Positions 22,355 through 32,980 of a stretch of DNA of 64,000 bases are shown piece by piece. Location of the stretch: the NCBI GenBank assembly GCA_028622995.1, contig JAJQJQ010000031.1, forward strand, positions 868,001-932,000, written 5' to 3'. Position 1 is the stretch's first letter; every line of letters starts with the position of its first letter. This DNA is from Panagrolaimus kolymaensis (taxonomy: Eukaryota; Nematoda; Chromadorea; Rhabditida; Panagrolaimidae). A program made the translations under genes and the position numbers. The notes below the pieces were generated by a model. That model did not search any database. It was not told where the DNA came from and worked only from the letters and a program-made list of their open reading frames with translations.

Positions 22355-22863
22355 CCTTTCCTTTTTGCCTTTTCTTTACTGTAATTATTACCTCTTTTTT
22401 CTCTCGTTTGCATCGTGTTTTGTGCTGGTATTGTTTCATCTTTGTATCTTTCTATGTATTGTCATGTTTAACGATTGTTGAATAAATATGTTTTCTTTTG
22501 CTCTTTATACTATTAATTTTTTGTTTGAATTATGTGATTATGCCTAAAGTTGGAATTCCTTTATTAGTTATATGAGAAGCTAGTGGATCAAGGCTTGGAT
22601 AACTATAATTATTATTAAAAATAATAATTGCTTTAGAACTTTTTAAAATTATGGTAGCAATCGCGATTGCAAAAAATAGCTCAAGAAAACAAAATACAAA
22701 TGCCGTTCTGGTTTTTACCGCGATTGTTTGATTTGATGCAGCAAACTTTTTTGTTTGCAAAAACGCAAAAAAAAAAATTGTTTCAATTTGCTAAACACTT
22801 TTTTGTGAAAATATTTTTCAACCAAATAAGAAGCTTCATCATTCAGTTATTGTTTCTGCAACC
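22355..22863. other. Spacer between Rabex copy and array copy 2
   Basis: Includes 3' UTR sequence of the Rabex copy. On the minus strand a short frame near 22,533-22,610 (YPSLDPLASHITNKGIPTLG) looks faintly coding but cannot be extended. From 22,628 it matches the upstream region of array copy 3. Confidence 0.45.
22651..22863 (+). promoter_or_regulatory. Upstream cassette of array gene 2
   Basis: Shares ATGGTAGCAATCGCGATTGC, then CAAGAAAACAAAAT, CGCGATTGTTTGATTT, CAAACTTTTTTGTTTGCAAA and AAGAAGCTTCATCATT with the other array genes, most closely with copy 3. The TTTTCAG/TTTACAG acceptor seen in copies 1, 3 and 4 is not obvious here. Confidence 0.5.
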
Positions 22864-24611
22864 ATGGATAAGCATAACCTATTGCATCCTCCTATGAATG
22901 TTAAGAAATTGAAAAAGAAAGACGAAGCTTTACTTATAAAGCATATTTGCGGTGGAAAGTTTTATATCAATTTTATGAATGCTAAGTTTGAACTTATTCG
23001 TCAACCTATGGAAGTACCTGTTATAGATCTTTCCAAGTTTCTTGTTTCTATTGCTTGTGGAAGTGTCAAAGCTGTTATTTTCATTTTGTTTAATTATAAT
23101 TCTCAAACTGTTAATTTAGAAATTCGTCAAATGGTTTATAAAGAAGTAAGAAAACGAAAATGGCAGCATATTTATCTTGTTCATCCTAAAACAAATTCAA
23201 TGATGTCAATGTTATTTTCCTCAAAAAGTGATTCAAACCCTGGTGACGTTATTTTGAATGTTATAATTTCGCGTCAAATGGTTAGTGTTTATGAACTTCG
23301 ACGTAAAAAAGAAGGATATTCAATCATCGCTGATCGAAAGCTCACTCGCTATAATAGAACTATTAATGGTGTGGCAACTGAATGTCTGGGTACATGTGAT
23401 CCTAAATATGTTATTGTTCTTGTACCACAATGTCCAGAATGCAATGGTCCACATTGTAATGGTCCACAATGTAATGATTTGGTTATGTCTTTGAAATCTC
23501 ATGTTGTTTCGTCAAAAAATGTTATTTCCATTGTTCCTGAGAACACATTTACTTCACTTATCACGAAAACAATCTTTGAACGTGGATGTAACCAACTTAT
23601 TCCTTATTCTATGAATGTCCTTGTTGTTTCGAATGTATCAAATCTTACTGCTCCTGAACAAGCTGTGATTACTGTAGCTGGATATAACGATTTACCTTTA
23701 GAAAAAGCTCTTGTTGTTCCTAAATCAAAGAAGCCATATTTTGTAAGTTTGTTTACGTTGTTTGCTATATCTTTATACCTTTATGTTATATTATAGGTTG
23801 AATACCTTTACAAAGTTTCTGGAATTTACAAATCTGCTGGAAAAGCTCAAGAATCAAAAGAAAAAAAAGGACATCGTATCAAACTTGCTTTAGTGGTCGA
23901 TCGAAACTCGCTTCCATTCCTGTATCAAGAACCATTTATCATTCCTGAAATTGAAGCATTGCCTCAAAAACTTGCATCGTCACAACCTAATTTGAATGTT
24001 CCTTTTATTGGTTTTTTCGACAATTCTTCTGTTATTTGTGTTCGTGATGAAAATGGTTATAAGTTCTTGAAGGAATGGAAAGGTAAGTAGATTTTTTCTT
24101 TACTACAATAAACATGTTTGTTGGTTTTAGGCTTGTATGGAAATGATCTTTACCTTAATTTAGAACAAGAAAAACCTATTATTGTTACTGATTTGCAAAA
24201 AGTTAAAGATAATGATCCTTTTGTTGTTTATGGTTTGTTCACTGCTTTTATTATCTTTGATTATATGTTTTTCTTTCAGATTTGATCAAAGTTCTTTCAA
24301 TGCCAGCTAACGATATCAAAGCTGATCCAAATTGGGGATTCAAGGTTATTAGTGATGCTGAAAATTCTGTTTCACTCAAAGTTGATACCTTTTCTGGAAG
24401 CGGACAAAAAGCTACTCCTGTTTTCTTGATGGCTCTTCTCTTAAAACATCACATCAAAACAATCAAGAATGCGACTCGAAAGAAGCCAACAGAACTTGGA
24501 TATTGCCTTTACAATGAATTTACGAATGAAGAAAAGAATCGGATTCACACTGGTTTCGAAGAAGCTTGTAAACTATTGAAAATTGGTATTATTACTCTTG
24601 ATCATCTTTAA
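22864..24611 (+). CDS. Divergent Hsp70-like protein, array copy 2, 532 aa
   Basis: Exons 22864-23742, 23797-24082, 24131-24232, 24280-24611, with phases as in copy 1. It carries the same two-part layout: an N-terminal half with GDVILNVIISRQMVSVYEL in place of the phosphate-2 loop, and a C-terminal part with FFDNSSVICV, NDPFVVYDLIKVLSM, WGFKVISDAENSV and TPVFLMALLLKHHIKTI. It is unique in carrying a Cys-rich insert at about residues 190-207 (CPECNGPHCNGPQCN), made by copies of a TGTAATGGTCCACA-like unit. That spacing could bind a metal, but nothing else supports it. Exon 3, intron 3 and the first part of exon 4 are nearly identical to copy 4, including the intron. Confidence 0.72.
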
Positions 24612-25096
24612 ATTTTGTTTACTTTTACATTTTGTTTAATTTTCCATTTTGTTTTGCTATGTTTTTGTTTATAAAGTACTATATATGTTTTGAAGTTTTC
24701 TTTAGTAACTCCCGAATCATTATTTAGTAAAAATAGAAAGTTTAACATTGTCTTCGGAGTTAAAAGAAGAATTTGTGATTAGGGATGATGCGAAACTGGA
24801 GGAGCGGAACAAGAAGATGATACCGAAGAAGATAAACAACCCCAAACTCGAATCGATGCTTTTGCAGCATATTTTACTGAAGGCACTGAAGGAGATGATA
24901 AAAGATAAATAACTTTTTTAGAAACTTTGGGTGTTACAACAAAACTACCTGGTCTCATCATAGAAGATTTATGGTGCATCCATGTTGACTAACTTTTTAT
25001 TAATCTTTGCTAATTTTTAATATCCATTCGACTTTTATAATTATTAATTATAGTGTTTGATAAAATAAATATGTTTAATTATTACTAGAAACAATA
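24612..25096. other. Spacer before the 855-bp hAT-like element
   Basis: 3' flank of copy 2, similar to that of copy 3. Around 24,780-24,980 one plus frame (acidic, EDDTEEDKQPQTRIDAFAAY) and one minus frame (67 aa, Ser-rich) are both open. Neither can be tied to splice sites or a family. Confidence 0.4.
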
Positions 25097-25104
25097 ATGG
25101 TAAT

Positions 25105-25959
25105 TAGGGTTGTTAAATTTACCGGTAAATTGAAAATCGGTAAATTTACCGGTAAATTTACCGGCTAATTTACCGGTAAATCGGTAAATCGGTAAATCTA
25201 CCAAAAATCCAAAAAACATCCATGCTTTTTTGGATTTTTGGTTTAAAAATCATAAAACAAGAGTATTTTATTTATTTTACTATCAATTTTCTTAAAGCAA
25301 ATGCGTGAAAGTTATAAAATTAGGAGAGAAGTCATACTTTTAGTAAAAACAATGGTTTTTTAAGAGTGAATGAAATGACAATTAATTATGGAATTCACTT
25401 TGTTCGTCAGCTGATTCATCAGAAGAGACGACCATTGCTTCTGAGGAGCAGGGATGAGCGACATCGACATTTTTTTTATATAAAAAGAGGGTAAAAAAAT
25501 TTTTCAATGTAATTCTGCTTTTTTAAATTAGAAAAGTGTTTCTGATATGGGATAGTAAATGAAAATAGTTCCAAAAAGTCTTTAACAATGGAATTCTTAA
25601 CAAATTATCACAATTTTTAAAGAATTTTGGCAAAAAAAAGTTCAACTGTCGATCCGAAAAACTCGACATCGGCATATCGACGTGTCAATGTCGAAAAAAT
25701 CGTCGACATGTCGATGTCGCGCATTCCTGATGCACATTTTTTAATATATTTTTTATGGTTCAAAAGCTAAAAACAGACGACTTTTTCAGCCATTATTTGA
25801 ATTTTTTCAAAAAAAAGACAAAATTACCACTGTAGAAAGGGGATTTTTTGAATGGTAAATTTACCGGTAAATTTACCGATTTACCGATTTACCAAGGCGG
25901 TTTTTTGAGCGGTAAATTTACCGGTAAATTACCAGTAAATTTACCGAGGCGCAACCCTA
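25105..25959. mobile_element. hAT-like MITE with TTTACCGGTAAA motifs, 855 bp
   Basis: Ends are TAGGGTTG and CAACCCTA, flanked by identical 8-bp ATGGTAAT (25097-25104, 25960-25967), the hAT signature. Both subterminal regions are packed with the palindrome TTTACCGGTAAA and variants, probably transposase binding sites. There is no coding capacity. It lies in the upstream region of array copy 3; the matching region of copy 2 (about 22,620-22,640) lacks it and serves as an empty site. A second inverted-repeat element is nested within. Confidence 0.88.
25449..25729. mobile_element. Nested short inverted-repeat element (~280 bp)
   Basis: The left end AGGGATGAGCGACATCGACAT and the inverted right end agree at all but about two of 21 bases, and CGACAT motifs recur just inside. 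The CAGGGATG-like terminus suggests another hAT-type MITE inserted into the 855-bp one. I could not find a target duplication, so insertion boundaries are tentative. Confidence 0.55.
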
Positions 25960-25987
25960 ATGGTAATTGCTTTACAATTCTCTAATA

Positions 25988-26191
25988 TTATGGTAGCAAT
26001 AGCGTTTGCAAAAAATTTCGCAAGAAAACAAAATTCAAATGCCATTTTGGTTTTTAACACGATTGTTAGATTTTAAGCGGCAAACTTTTTTGTTTGCAAA
26101 AATGCAAACTTTGATTGAAAAACACTTTTTTACAGATTTATTCAACAACAACAAAAAAAGAAGCTTCATCATTGTTATTGTTTTTGTAACC
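25988..26191 (+). promoter_or_regulatory. Upstream cassette of array gene 3
   Basis: Matches the copy 2 cassette through ATGGTAGCAATAGCG, CAAGAAAACAAAAT, ACGATTGTTAGATTTT, GCGGCAAACTTTTTTGTTTG and AAGAAGCTTCATCATT. CACTTTTTTACAG, about 60 bases before the ATG, could be a trans-splice acceptor. Confidence 0.5.
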
Positions 26192-27892
26192 ATGGATAAA
26201 CACAATTTATTGCATCCACCTCTTGATGTTAAGAAATTCAAGGATAAAGACGAAATTTTGATTATTCATTGTCTCAAGGATGGAAAGTTTGATATTGTTT
26301 TCTGGGATGCTCATTTTAGACAACTTCCTAAATCCATGGAAGTACCTGTTGAAGAATTTTCCAACTTTCTTGATTCTGATGTTTGTCGAAATATCAAAGC
26401 TGTTCTTTTCGGTCCTGATGATTATGATGTTAAACCTGTTATTCTTGGAGTTCGTCAAATGATTTATAAAGAAGCTATAAAACGAGAACTTCATCTTATG
26501 ATTATTCATCCAAAAACAACTTCAAATACATCTATGTTGTTTGCTGCTAACATCGATTCAAAACCAGGTGATGTTATTTTAAGAATTGTATCTCTTTTTG
26601 GTGCTGCTTGTGTTTCTGAATTTCGACGTAAACCACAAGGATATTCTTACATTGGCAAGCGAAATATCAACGGCACAAGTAGTAATGATTTGACAAATGA
26701 AATTCTTGCATCATGTGTACCTAAATATATTATTGTCTTTACTCCTGAAAATGATGACTTGGCAAATTCTCTTAAATCTCGTGGTTTTCCATCAAAAAAT
26801 GTTATTTACATTTATCCTGGCGGTATCCGTGAATGCACTTCAACAGCTGTGAAAACAATATTTAATGAAGGATATAACCAAATCATTCCTTTCTGTATGG
26901 ATAAGTTTGCTGTTACAAATGAATCAAATTTTACTTCTCCTGAACAAGCTGTGATTACTGTAGATGACTACGAAGACTTGCCTTTAGAAAAAACCAAAGT
27001 TGTTCCTAGATCAAATAAGCCATATTTTGTAAGTTTGTATGTTCATTTGTCTTTGTATCTTTTATATTGTTTTATAGGTTGCATATCTTGACAAAGTTTC
27101 TGGAACTTACAAATCTGCTGGAAAAGCTCAAGAATCAAAAGAAAAAGAAGGACATCGTATCAAGCTTGCTCTGGTCGTCGATTCAAACGCTCTTCCATTC
27201 CTGTATCAAGAACCATTCATCATTCCTGAAATTGAAGCATTGCCTCAAAAACTTTCATCTCAACCTGATTTGAACATTCCTTTTATTTGTTTCTATGATT
27301 ACTCATCCGTCATTTGTGTTCGTGATGATAATGGCTATAGATTCTTGAAATCATGGAATGTTAAGTTTAGCTGTTTCATTGGAACAAAATTAAATGCTTT
27401 TTCACTTTCAGGTTTAATTGGCTATGATCTTTTTATCAGCTTTGAACCAGAAGAACCTTTTGTTGTCACTGATTTAAACAAAGTTAACGATAAAGACCCG
27501 TTCATGATTTACGGTATATTTACACTCTCAATTCATTACTAATGAAAATATTAGTTTTAGATTTGGTTAAAGTTCTTTCAATGCCAGCTAACGATATCAA
27601 AGTTGATCCAAAATGGGGATTCAATGTTATTAGTGATGTTAAAAATTCTGTTTTACTCGAAGTTCAAACTTTTTTGGGAACTCATAAATATTTTTCTCCA
27701 ATCTTTTTAATGGCTCGTCTTCTCAACAATCATATCTTGGCCATCGAAAATGAAACTGGAAAGAAGCCAACTCAAGTTGCATTTCGTCTTTTCACTGATT
27801 TCAACAATGCTGAAAAGAATCGAGTTCAAAATGGACTTCATGAAGCTTGTAAAATATTGAAAATTGATTTTGTTACCGTTGATCATTTTTAA
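26192..27892 (+). CDS. Divergent Hsp70-like protein, array copy 3, with exonised intron, ~534 aa
   Basis: Exons 26192-27028, 27078-27513, 27561-27892. It shows the same layout as its paralogues: MDKHNLLHPPL start, GDVILRIVSLFGAACVSEF in the N-half, then FYDYSSVICV, KDPFMIYDLVKVLSM, DPKWGFNVI and SPIFLMARLLNNHILAI. The donor of the intron that all other copies carry after ..EWN(G) has changed from G|GTAAGT to G|TTAAGT (27361). The 51-nt intron (27361-27411) is free of stops and a multiple of three, so reading through adds 17 residues (VKFSCFIGTKLNAFSLS). Any upstream splice to the old acceptor would run into a stop. It has no signal peptide and the ATPase loops are decayed. Confidence 0.7.
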
Positions 27893-28535
27893 ATTTTGTT
27901 TACTTTGTTTTGTTTTGTGTTTTTGTAATTTTATAAAGTACCATATTTATATTTTTATAATTTGTTTTAGTCAACTCTTGAATCTCGATTTTGTAAAAAT
28001 AGAAAGCTTTACATAACAATGATCCATATCTCCGGTAAAATTAAAAGAAGATAACGTAAAAGAGATTTATTATTTTTAAACAGTATTTCCCCGTTTTAAA
28101 GAATCTTTATTTCTTTCTTTTAATAACAAACCATACTGTAAATTATGAACTACTGTAATAAAAAGCAGCCATAACATGATTGATTACTTTTCTGCTTTTC
28201 CAACACTTTAAAAAAAATTTCACAAAGCTTTGCTTGGATTTTTTACTTATCCTTTTCAAGCGGAACTTTTGACTTTTTGTTATGATGAATGGAGCTGGTT
28301 CCACAATAAATACTTTACAACTATCTTAAAAATACATAGAGACGAAAGCGTTCACGAAAAATATTTACAAGAAACAAAATTCAAATGCCTTTTAACCTCT
28401 TATAGCGATTGTTTGCTTTGGCGCTGCAAATATTTTTTGTTTGCAAAAGCACTAAATTTTTATTTCATAATACTTTTTTACAGATTTTTTCTACTGAAAA
28501 GTACATTGCTTCATTTCGTTATTGTTTCTGCAACA
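27893..28535. other. Spacer between array copies 3 and 4
   Basis: Holds the copy 3 3' flank and the copy 4 upstream cassette. A plus frame is open upstream of the copy 4 ATG from 28,230, but only the conserved MDKHN start matches the paralogues. Confidence 0.5.
28376..28535 (+). promoter_or_regulatory. Upstream cassette of array gene 4
   Basis: Shares TTCAAATGCC, AGCGATTGTTTGCTTT, TTTTTTGTTTGCAAAA, ACTTTTTTACAG and TTCGTTATTGTTTCTGCAAC-ATG with the other copies. It is the most diverged of the four. Confidence 0.5.
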
Positions 28536-30242
28536 ATGGATAAACATAACTTAATGCATCCTCCTCTCGATGTTAAGAATTTGAAAAAGAAAGACGAAGT
28601 TTTATATATTCTAGGGACGAAAAATGGAAAGCTTGAAATTGTTTTATTGGATGCTCAATTCAAATTTCTTCACAATTTTATGGATGATGTACTTTTTAAT
28701 GATTTTTCAAATTTTCTTGGTTCTCCTGTTTGTCGAAATCTCAAAGCTGTTATTTTTCTTCTTATTGATAACGATATTGGTCATATTGTTAATATGGAAA
28801 TTCGTCAAATGGTTTATGAAGAAGTTAGAAAACGAAAATGGCATATTTATCTTCTTGAACCTAAAACACTTTCAATTATGTCAATGTTATTTGCCTCAAA
28901 AATTGATTCAAAACCTGGTGATGCTATTATGAATGTTTTATCTAGGGGTGAAAACATAAGTTTTTCTGAACTTCGACGTGAACAAGAAGGATATTCATTC
29001 ATCTGTGATCGAAATATCAATCGCTTTAATCGAAATGTTAATGATGTTGCAGCTGAAATTCTTGGTACATGTAATCATAAATATGTTACTGTTTGTGGTC
29101 CAAAATGTTATGATTTGATTATGTCTTTGAAATCTCGTGTCGTTCCATCAAAAAATGTTGTTACCATTGATAGCAAAGTTGATAGAAGTCAATATACTCC
29201 AAAAGTTTTGAAAACAATATTTGAACGCGGATGTAATCAAATTACTCCTTTTTGTATAGATACTTTTGCTGTAACAAATGAATCAAATATCATTGCTCTC
29301 GAACAAGCTTTGATTACTGTACATGAATGTGAAGAATTGTCTTTGGAAAAAGTCAAAATTGTTCCTAAATCAAAGAATCCATATTATGTAAGTTGTTTAC
29401 TTTGTTTTCTTTACCTTTTAAGTTGTTTTTTAGGTTGCATATTTTGACAAAACTTCTGATAGTTACAAATCTGCTGGTAAAGCTCAAGAATCAAAAGAAA
29501 AAGAAGGACATCGTATCAAACTTGCTTTAGTGGTCGATCGAAACTCGCTTCCATTCCTGTATCAAGAACCAATTATCATTCCTGAAATTCAAGCATTACC
29601 ACAAAAACTTGCATTATCACAAATTGATTTGAATGTTCCTGTAATTGGCTTTTACGATAACTCATCCGTTATTTGTGTTCGTGATGAAAATGGATACATG
29701 TTCTTGAAAGAATGGAACGGTAAGTATGTTTCTTTTTTACTACAATAAACATGTTCGTTGTTTTTAGGCGTGTATGGAAATGATCTTTACCTTAATTTAG
29801 AACAAGAAAAACCTATTATTGTTACTGATTTGCAAAAAGTTAAAGATAATGATCCTTTTGTTGTTTATGGTTTGTTCACTGCTTTTATTATCTTTGATTA
29901 TATGTTTTTCTTTCAGATTTGATCAAAGTTCTTTCAATGCCAGCTAACGATATCAAAGCTGATCCAAATTGGGGATTCAAGATTATTAGTGATGCTGAAA
30001 ATTCTGTTTCACTCAAAGTTGATACCTTTTCTGGAAGCGGACAAAAAGCTACTCCTGTTTTCATGATGGCTCTCCTTCTTAAACATCATATCAAAGCAAT
30101 CAAGAATGCAACTGGAAAGAAGCCAAAAGAACTTGGGTTTTGCCTTTTAAATGAATTTACAAATGAAGAAAAGAAGCGAATTCAAATTGGACTCGACGAA
30201 GCTTGTAAGCTCTTGAAAATTGTTACTGTTGTTCATTTTTAA
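28536..30242 (+). CDS. Divergent Hsp70-like protein, array copy 4, 521 aa
   Basis: Exons 28536-29387, 29434-29719, 29768-29869, 29917-30242. The start is chosen at MDKHNLMHPPL because the paralogues begin there, although the frame is open further upstream. The N-half carries IYLLEPKTLSIMSMLFASK and GDAIMNVLSRGENISFSEL. The C-part carries VIGFYDNSSVICV, NDPFVVYDLIKVLSM, WGFKIISDAENSV and TPVFMMALLLKHHIKAI, ending KLLKIVTVVHF. Exon 3, intron 3 and early exon 4 are almost identical to copy 2 and point to recent gene conversion. As in the others, no DLGTT or DLGGGT loop remains and no peptide-binding domain follows. Confidence 0.72.
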
Positions 30243-30690
30243 ATTTTGTTAATTTCTTTGTTATCGTTATTGTATAAAAAATCTTTTTTGAAGTTTGCTT
30301 TAGTCATCTATTCAGCTTTCCACATCTGCTGATACTAATAATGTAAGTTTATCAGACAGACATGATTTCAAAGTTTTGAAGAAAAGTAATGGAAGAATGA
30401 CTAAATCAAAAAACCTTGTTTACTTATCTTCCTTTCTTCTATGTATTCACAGATATCTGTCATTTTTCCATGAATATTTATCTCAATTGTTTCGCCGCGA
30501 GAAAATATTTTTCTATTTGCTTGATGGAATTTTTTTTTGTTCTTGTTGCTTTTCTTCTTTCAAAGCTTTTTCCGGTGTCACGTTGTCATCGTCGTTCTCG
30601 ATGAATTATTATTTTTGCAGCTAAAAACAATTATATTTTATTAATTATTTTCTTATTTTAATTTTACATTTTCTTTGTTTGTAGTAAATC
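30243..30690. other. Spacer upstream of Rabex-5
   Basis: 3' flank of array copy 4 and presumed Rabex-5 promoter. I see no gene. TTTGTTTGTAG lies just before the Rabex-5 ATG. Confidence 0.5.
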
Positions 30691-32980
30691 ATGGATGCGG
30701 CAACAACACAAGATAAAAAGATACGGGTTCAAATAACTGAACAAGAGCTCGTAAGTTATTATTTCTTCATCACCAGCATATAGCTATCGATATTTTTTGT
30801 ATACGTGTACCAAGTATTTTTTTAGTTATGTAAAAAAGGTTGCGGCTTTTATGGTACTCCACAATGGAATGGTTTATGCTCAAAATGTTGGAGGATGTCA
30901 TTGTCCCAGCAAAAGAAAACCACGATCGATCACCATAAAAACCGGTATAAAATTTATCCCAATTTAAATGCATATTTTCTTACTTTTGTTTTATCTTTTT
31001 TAGATCGCTTCTTAGTAGCAATGATGAACCTAAAAATGATTCACGAAGCTCTCGATTTAAATCCCTTTTACGTAAATCTCCTTCGATGTTTTCTTCATCC
31101 CCATCCAGTTAGCTAAATTTTTTTTGTTACCGCGAAAATATGAGTTTTATGTATATATTTTTTAGCTTCTGATAATACTACTGTGCAATCCCCATCCGTT
31201 GTTCCACATAGCAGTTCATCGTTGACTTTGTTAGTTGTTTTACAAAAATTCAAATTGAAAAAAACAAAATTTTTGAAAGAGAAAGATTATTCTAGAAAAC
31301 CCAGCAACAACAGCAACAGCAACCGAGACCGCGACAGTCTCATTCCAAATCCTCATGAAAAGCTGTACAAATATGCAATGGAATATTTTGGATTAAACGC
31401 AGCAAAAGACATTGATCGACATTGTCGAGGAATGCTTGAAAAAATATTTGAAAATGCTCGAGCTCCATTGGATGATATTTCAGAAAGTGTTCAAACCTTT
31501 TATCAAGGAATGAAGGAACACATTGGAAAATTAAAATTAATTAAAGAGGATGATTTTAATCAAGGAACATTCATGGCTGAAGTGGAGGAATATATTTGCA
31601 CTGAAGCATATGATGTAATTTTTTCTGATCGAGCTGATGAAGAAGCAGCTGATTTATCAATTCAAGATCGAATTAGGTCATTAAATTGGGTGACTTCGGG
31701 ATTTCTTGAAACTGCTTTCGACTTTTCAATTCTCTCTGTTCATAATTATATTGACGAAGCTGTTACATATATAATTGATTTGAATCAATATCATTCAGCC
31801 CGAGAAAAGTTAAATTGCTTAGTTCTATGTTCACAGAAAATTTTTGAAGCTCTCAAAGAAAGTCGCTCAGGTGCTCCAGCAAGTGCTGATGAATTCTTGC
31901 CTGCTCTTATTTATGTCATCTTACATGCTAATCCTCCACTGATTCTCTCAAATATGAAATTTATTTCTCGATTTGCTTTACCATCAAGAATCATGCGAGG
32001 TGAATCAGGTAAAGCATAATTGTTTTTCTTGGAGCCATTAATTAATTATATTCTTTTGTTTAGGATATTATTTCACAAATTTGAGTTGTTCGTTGCAATT
32101 TATTCAAGACATGAATGCAGAAAGTTTGAGAATGGATAAAGAAGAGTTTGAAGCTTACACTTCTGGGCGATTAGGAGTGCCATTGAATAATCGTGAAAGT
32201 GATCGAAATATGGTAAATATTTATCTCAAGAAATTTGTATAAAACTTATTTATTTCGTTTTAGGCTATTAAAACAATGGAAAAAGGATTAAAATTATTTG
32301 ATGATTTGCTTGATGCCCAATCAAAATTGGATGATAAAATTACTGCTTTTTCTGGGCAAATGGAAGAGTATGTTTTCTATCAGAAGAAGATTTGAGATTT
32401 ACATTAAACTTTTTATAGGAATTGTGAAAAATATAGTGAACATGTAAATACTTTATTAACTGAACATCCATCACAAGAAGTTCGTGACTTTTGTAAAACT
32501 TTGCGAGATCCCGTGCCATCTTTGAGTGCATTAATTCAAGGTGAACCCATTGTTGGCGAAGAAATTACAGAAGAAAATTCATTGCTTGCGCCAGCTGAAA
32601 CTGAAAAAATTCCCATAGAAGAAGCTTTGCCTGAACTTTCGGCATCAGAAGTGCCTGGACCAGATAAAAATTTGATTCCCGAAATCACGAATATGTCCGA
32701 GCTAGAACCGAAGAAAATTCCTGAAGCATCCATTTTACCCGAATTTGAAAGTAAAGATAATCCCGAAGCGTCCAGTGTAACTGAAGCAGAAAAAACTTTA
32801 ATTCCGGGGCTTCCAGAGGCTCTTGAACCTGAAAGAAATACCGATCCCATTACTGATGTGCCAGAAACTGAAGTAACAAAAATAATTCCCGCTGAAGTCA
32901 ATTGTCCATCACCCGATGATTTATTGGATGAATTAGAGAAAGAAGATGAAGAAAAAGAAAAATCAAAGGATTCAAATTAA
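30691..32980 (+). CDS. rabx-5: Rabex-5 (Rab5 guanine-nucleotide exchange factor), 646 aa
   Basis: Seven exons: 30691-30750, 30826-30944, 31004-31107, 31166-32008, 32064-32212, 32264-32367, 32419-32980. An A20-type zinc finger at residues ~21-45 ([20 protein letters not shown], Cys spacing 3-11-2) binds ubiquitin in the family. The middle holds the helical bundle ([20 protein letters not shown] .. [18 protein letters not shown]) and the VPS9 exchange domain ([53 protein letters not shown]). The protein activates Rab5 on early endosomes. A likely coiled-coil stretch ([20 protein letters not shown]) and a ~150-residue Glu/Pro-rich tail follow; the tail is longer and more acidic than I would expect. 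Pieces of this gene recur at 21378-22354 and 34877-35352. Confidence 0.93.

Noticed and set aside
22533..22760. Minus-strand frame ending ITNKGIPTLGIIT
   Set aside because: Partly coding-like, but most of it overlaps the shared upstream cassette of array copy 2 and no exon partner was found.
25630..25730. CGACAT repeats considered as a CRISPR-like or satellite array
   Set aside because: Spacing is irregular and the motifs form inverted arms of a MITE inside a nematode genome.
28230..28535. N-terminal extension of array copy 4 to the upstream open frame
   Set aside because: The MDKHN start is conserved in all four copies and the upstream codons match the non-coding cassette of the paralogues.
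18789..30242. Idea that each array gene's C-terminal part joins the next gene's N-terminal half to make a normal-order NBD
   Set aside because: All four copies have an in-frame stop at the same place after KLLKI and a separate conserved upstream cassette plus ATG, so each is its own gene.
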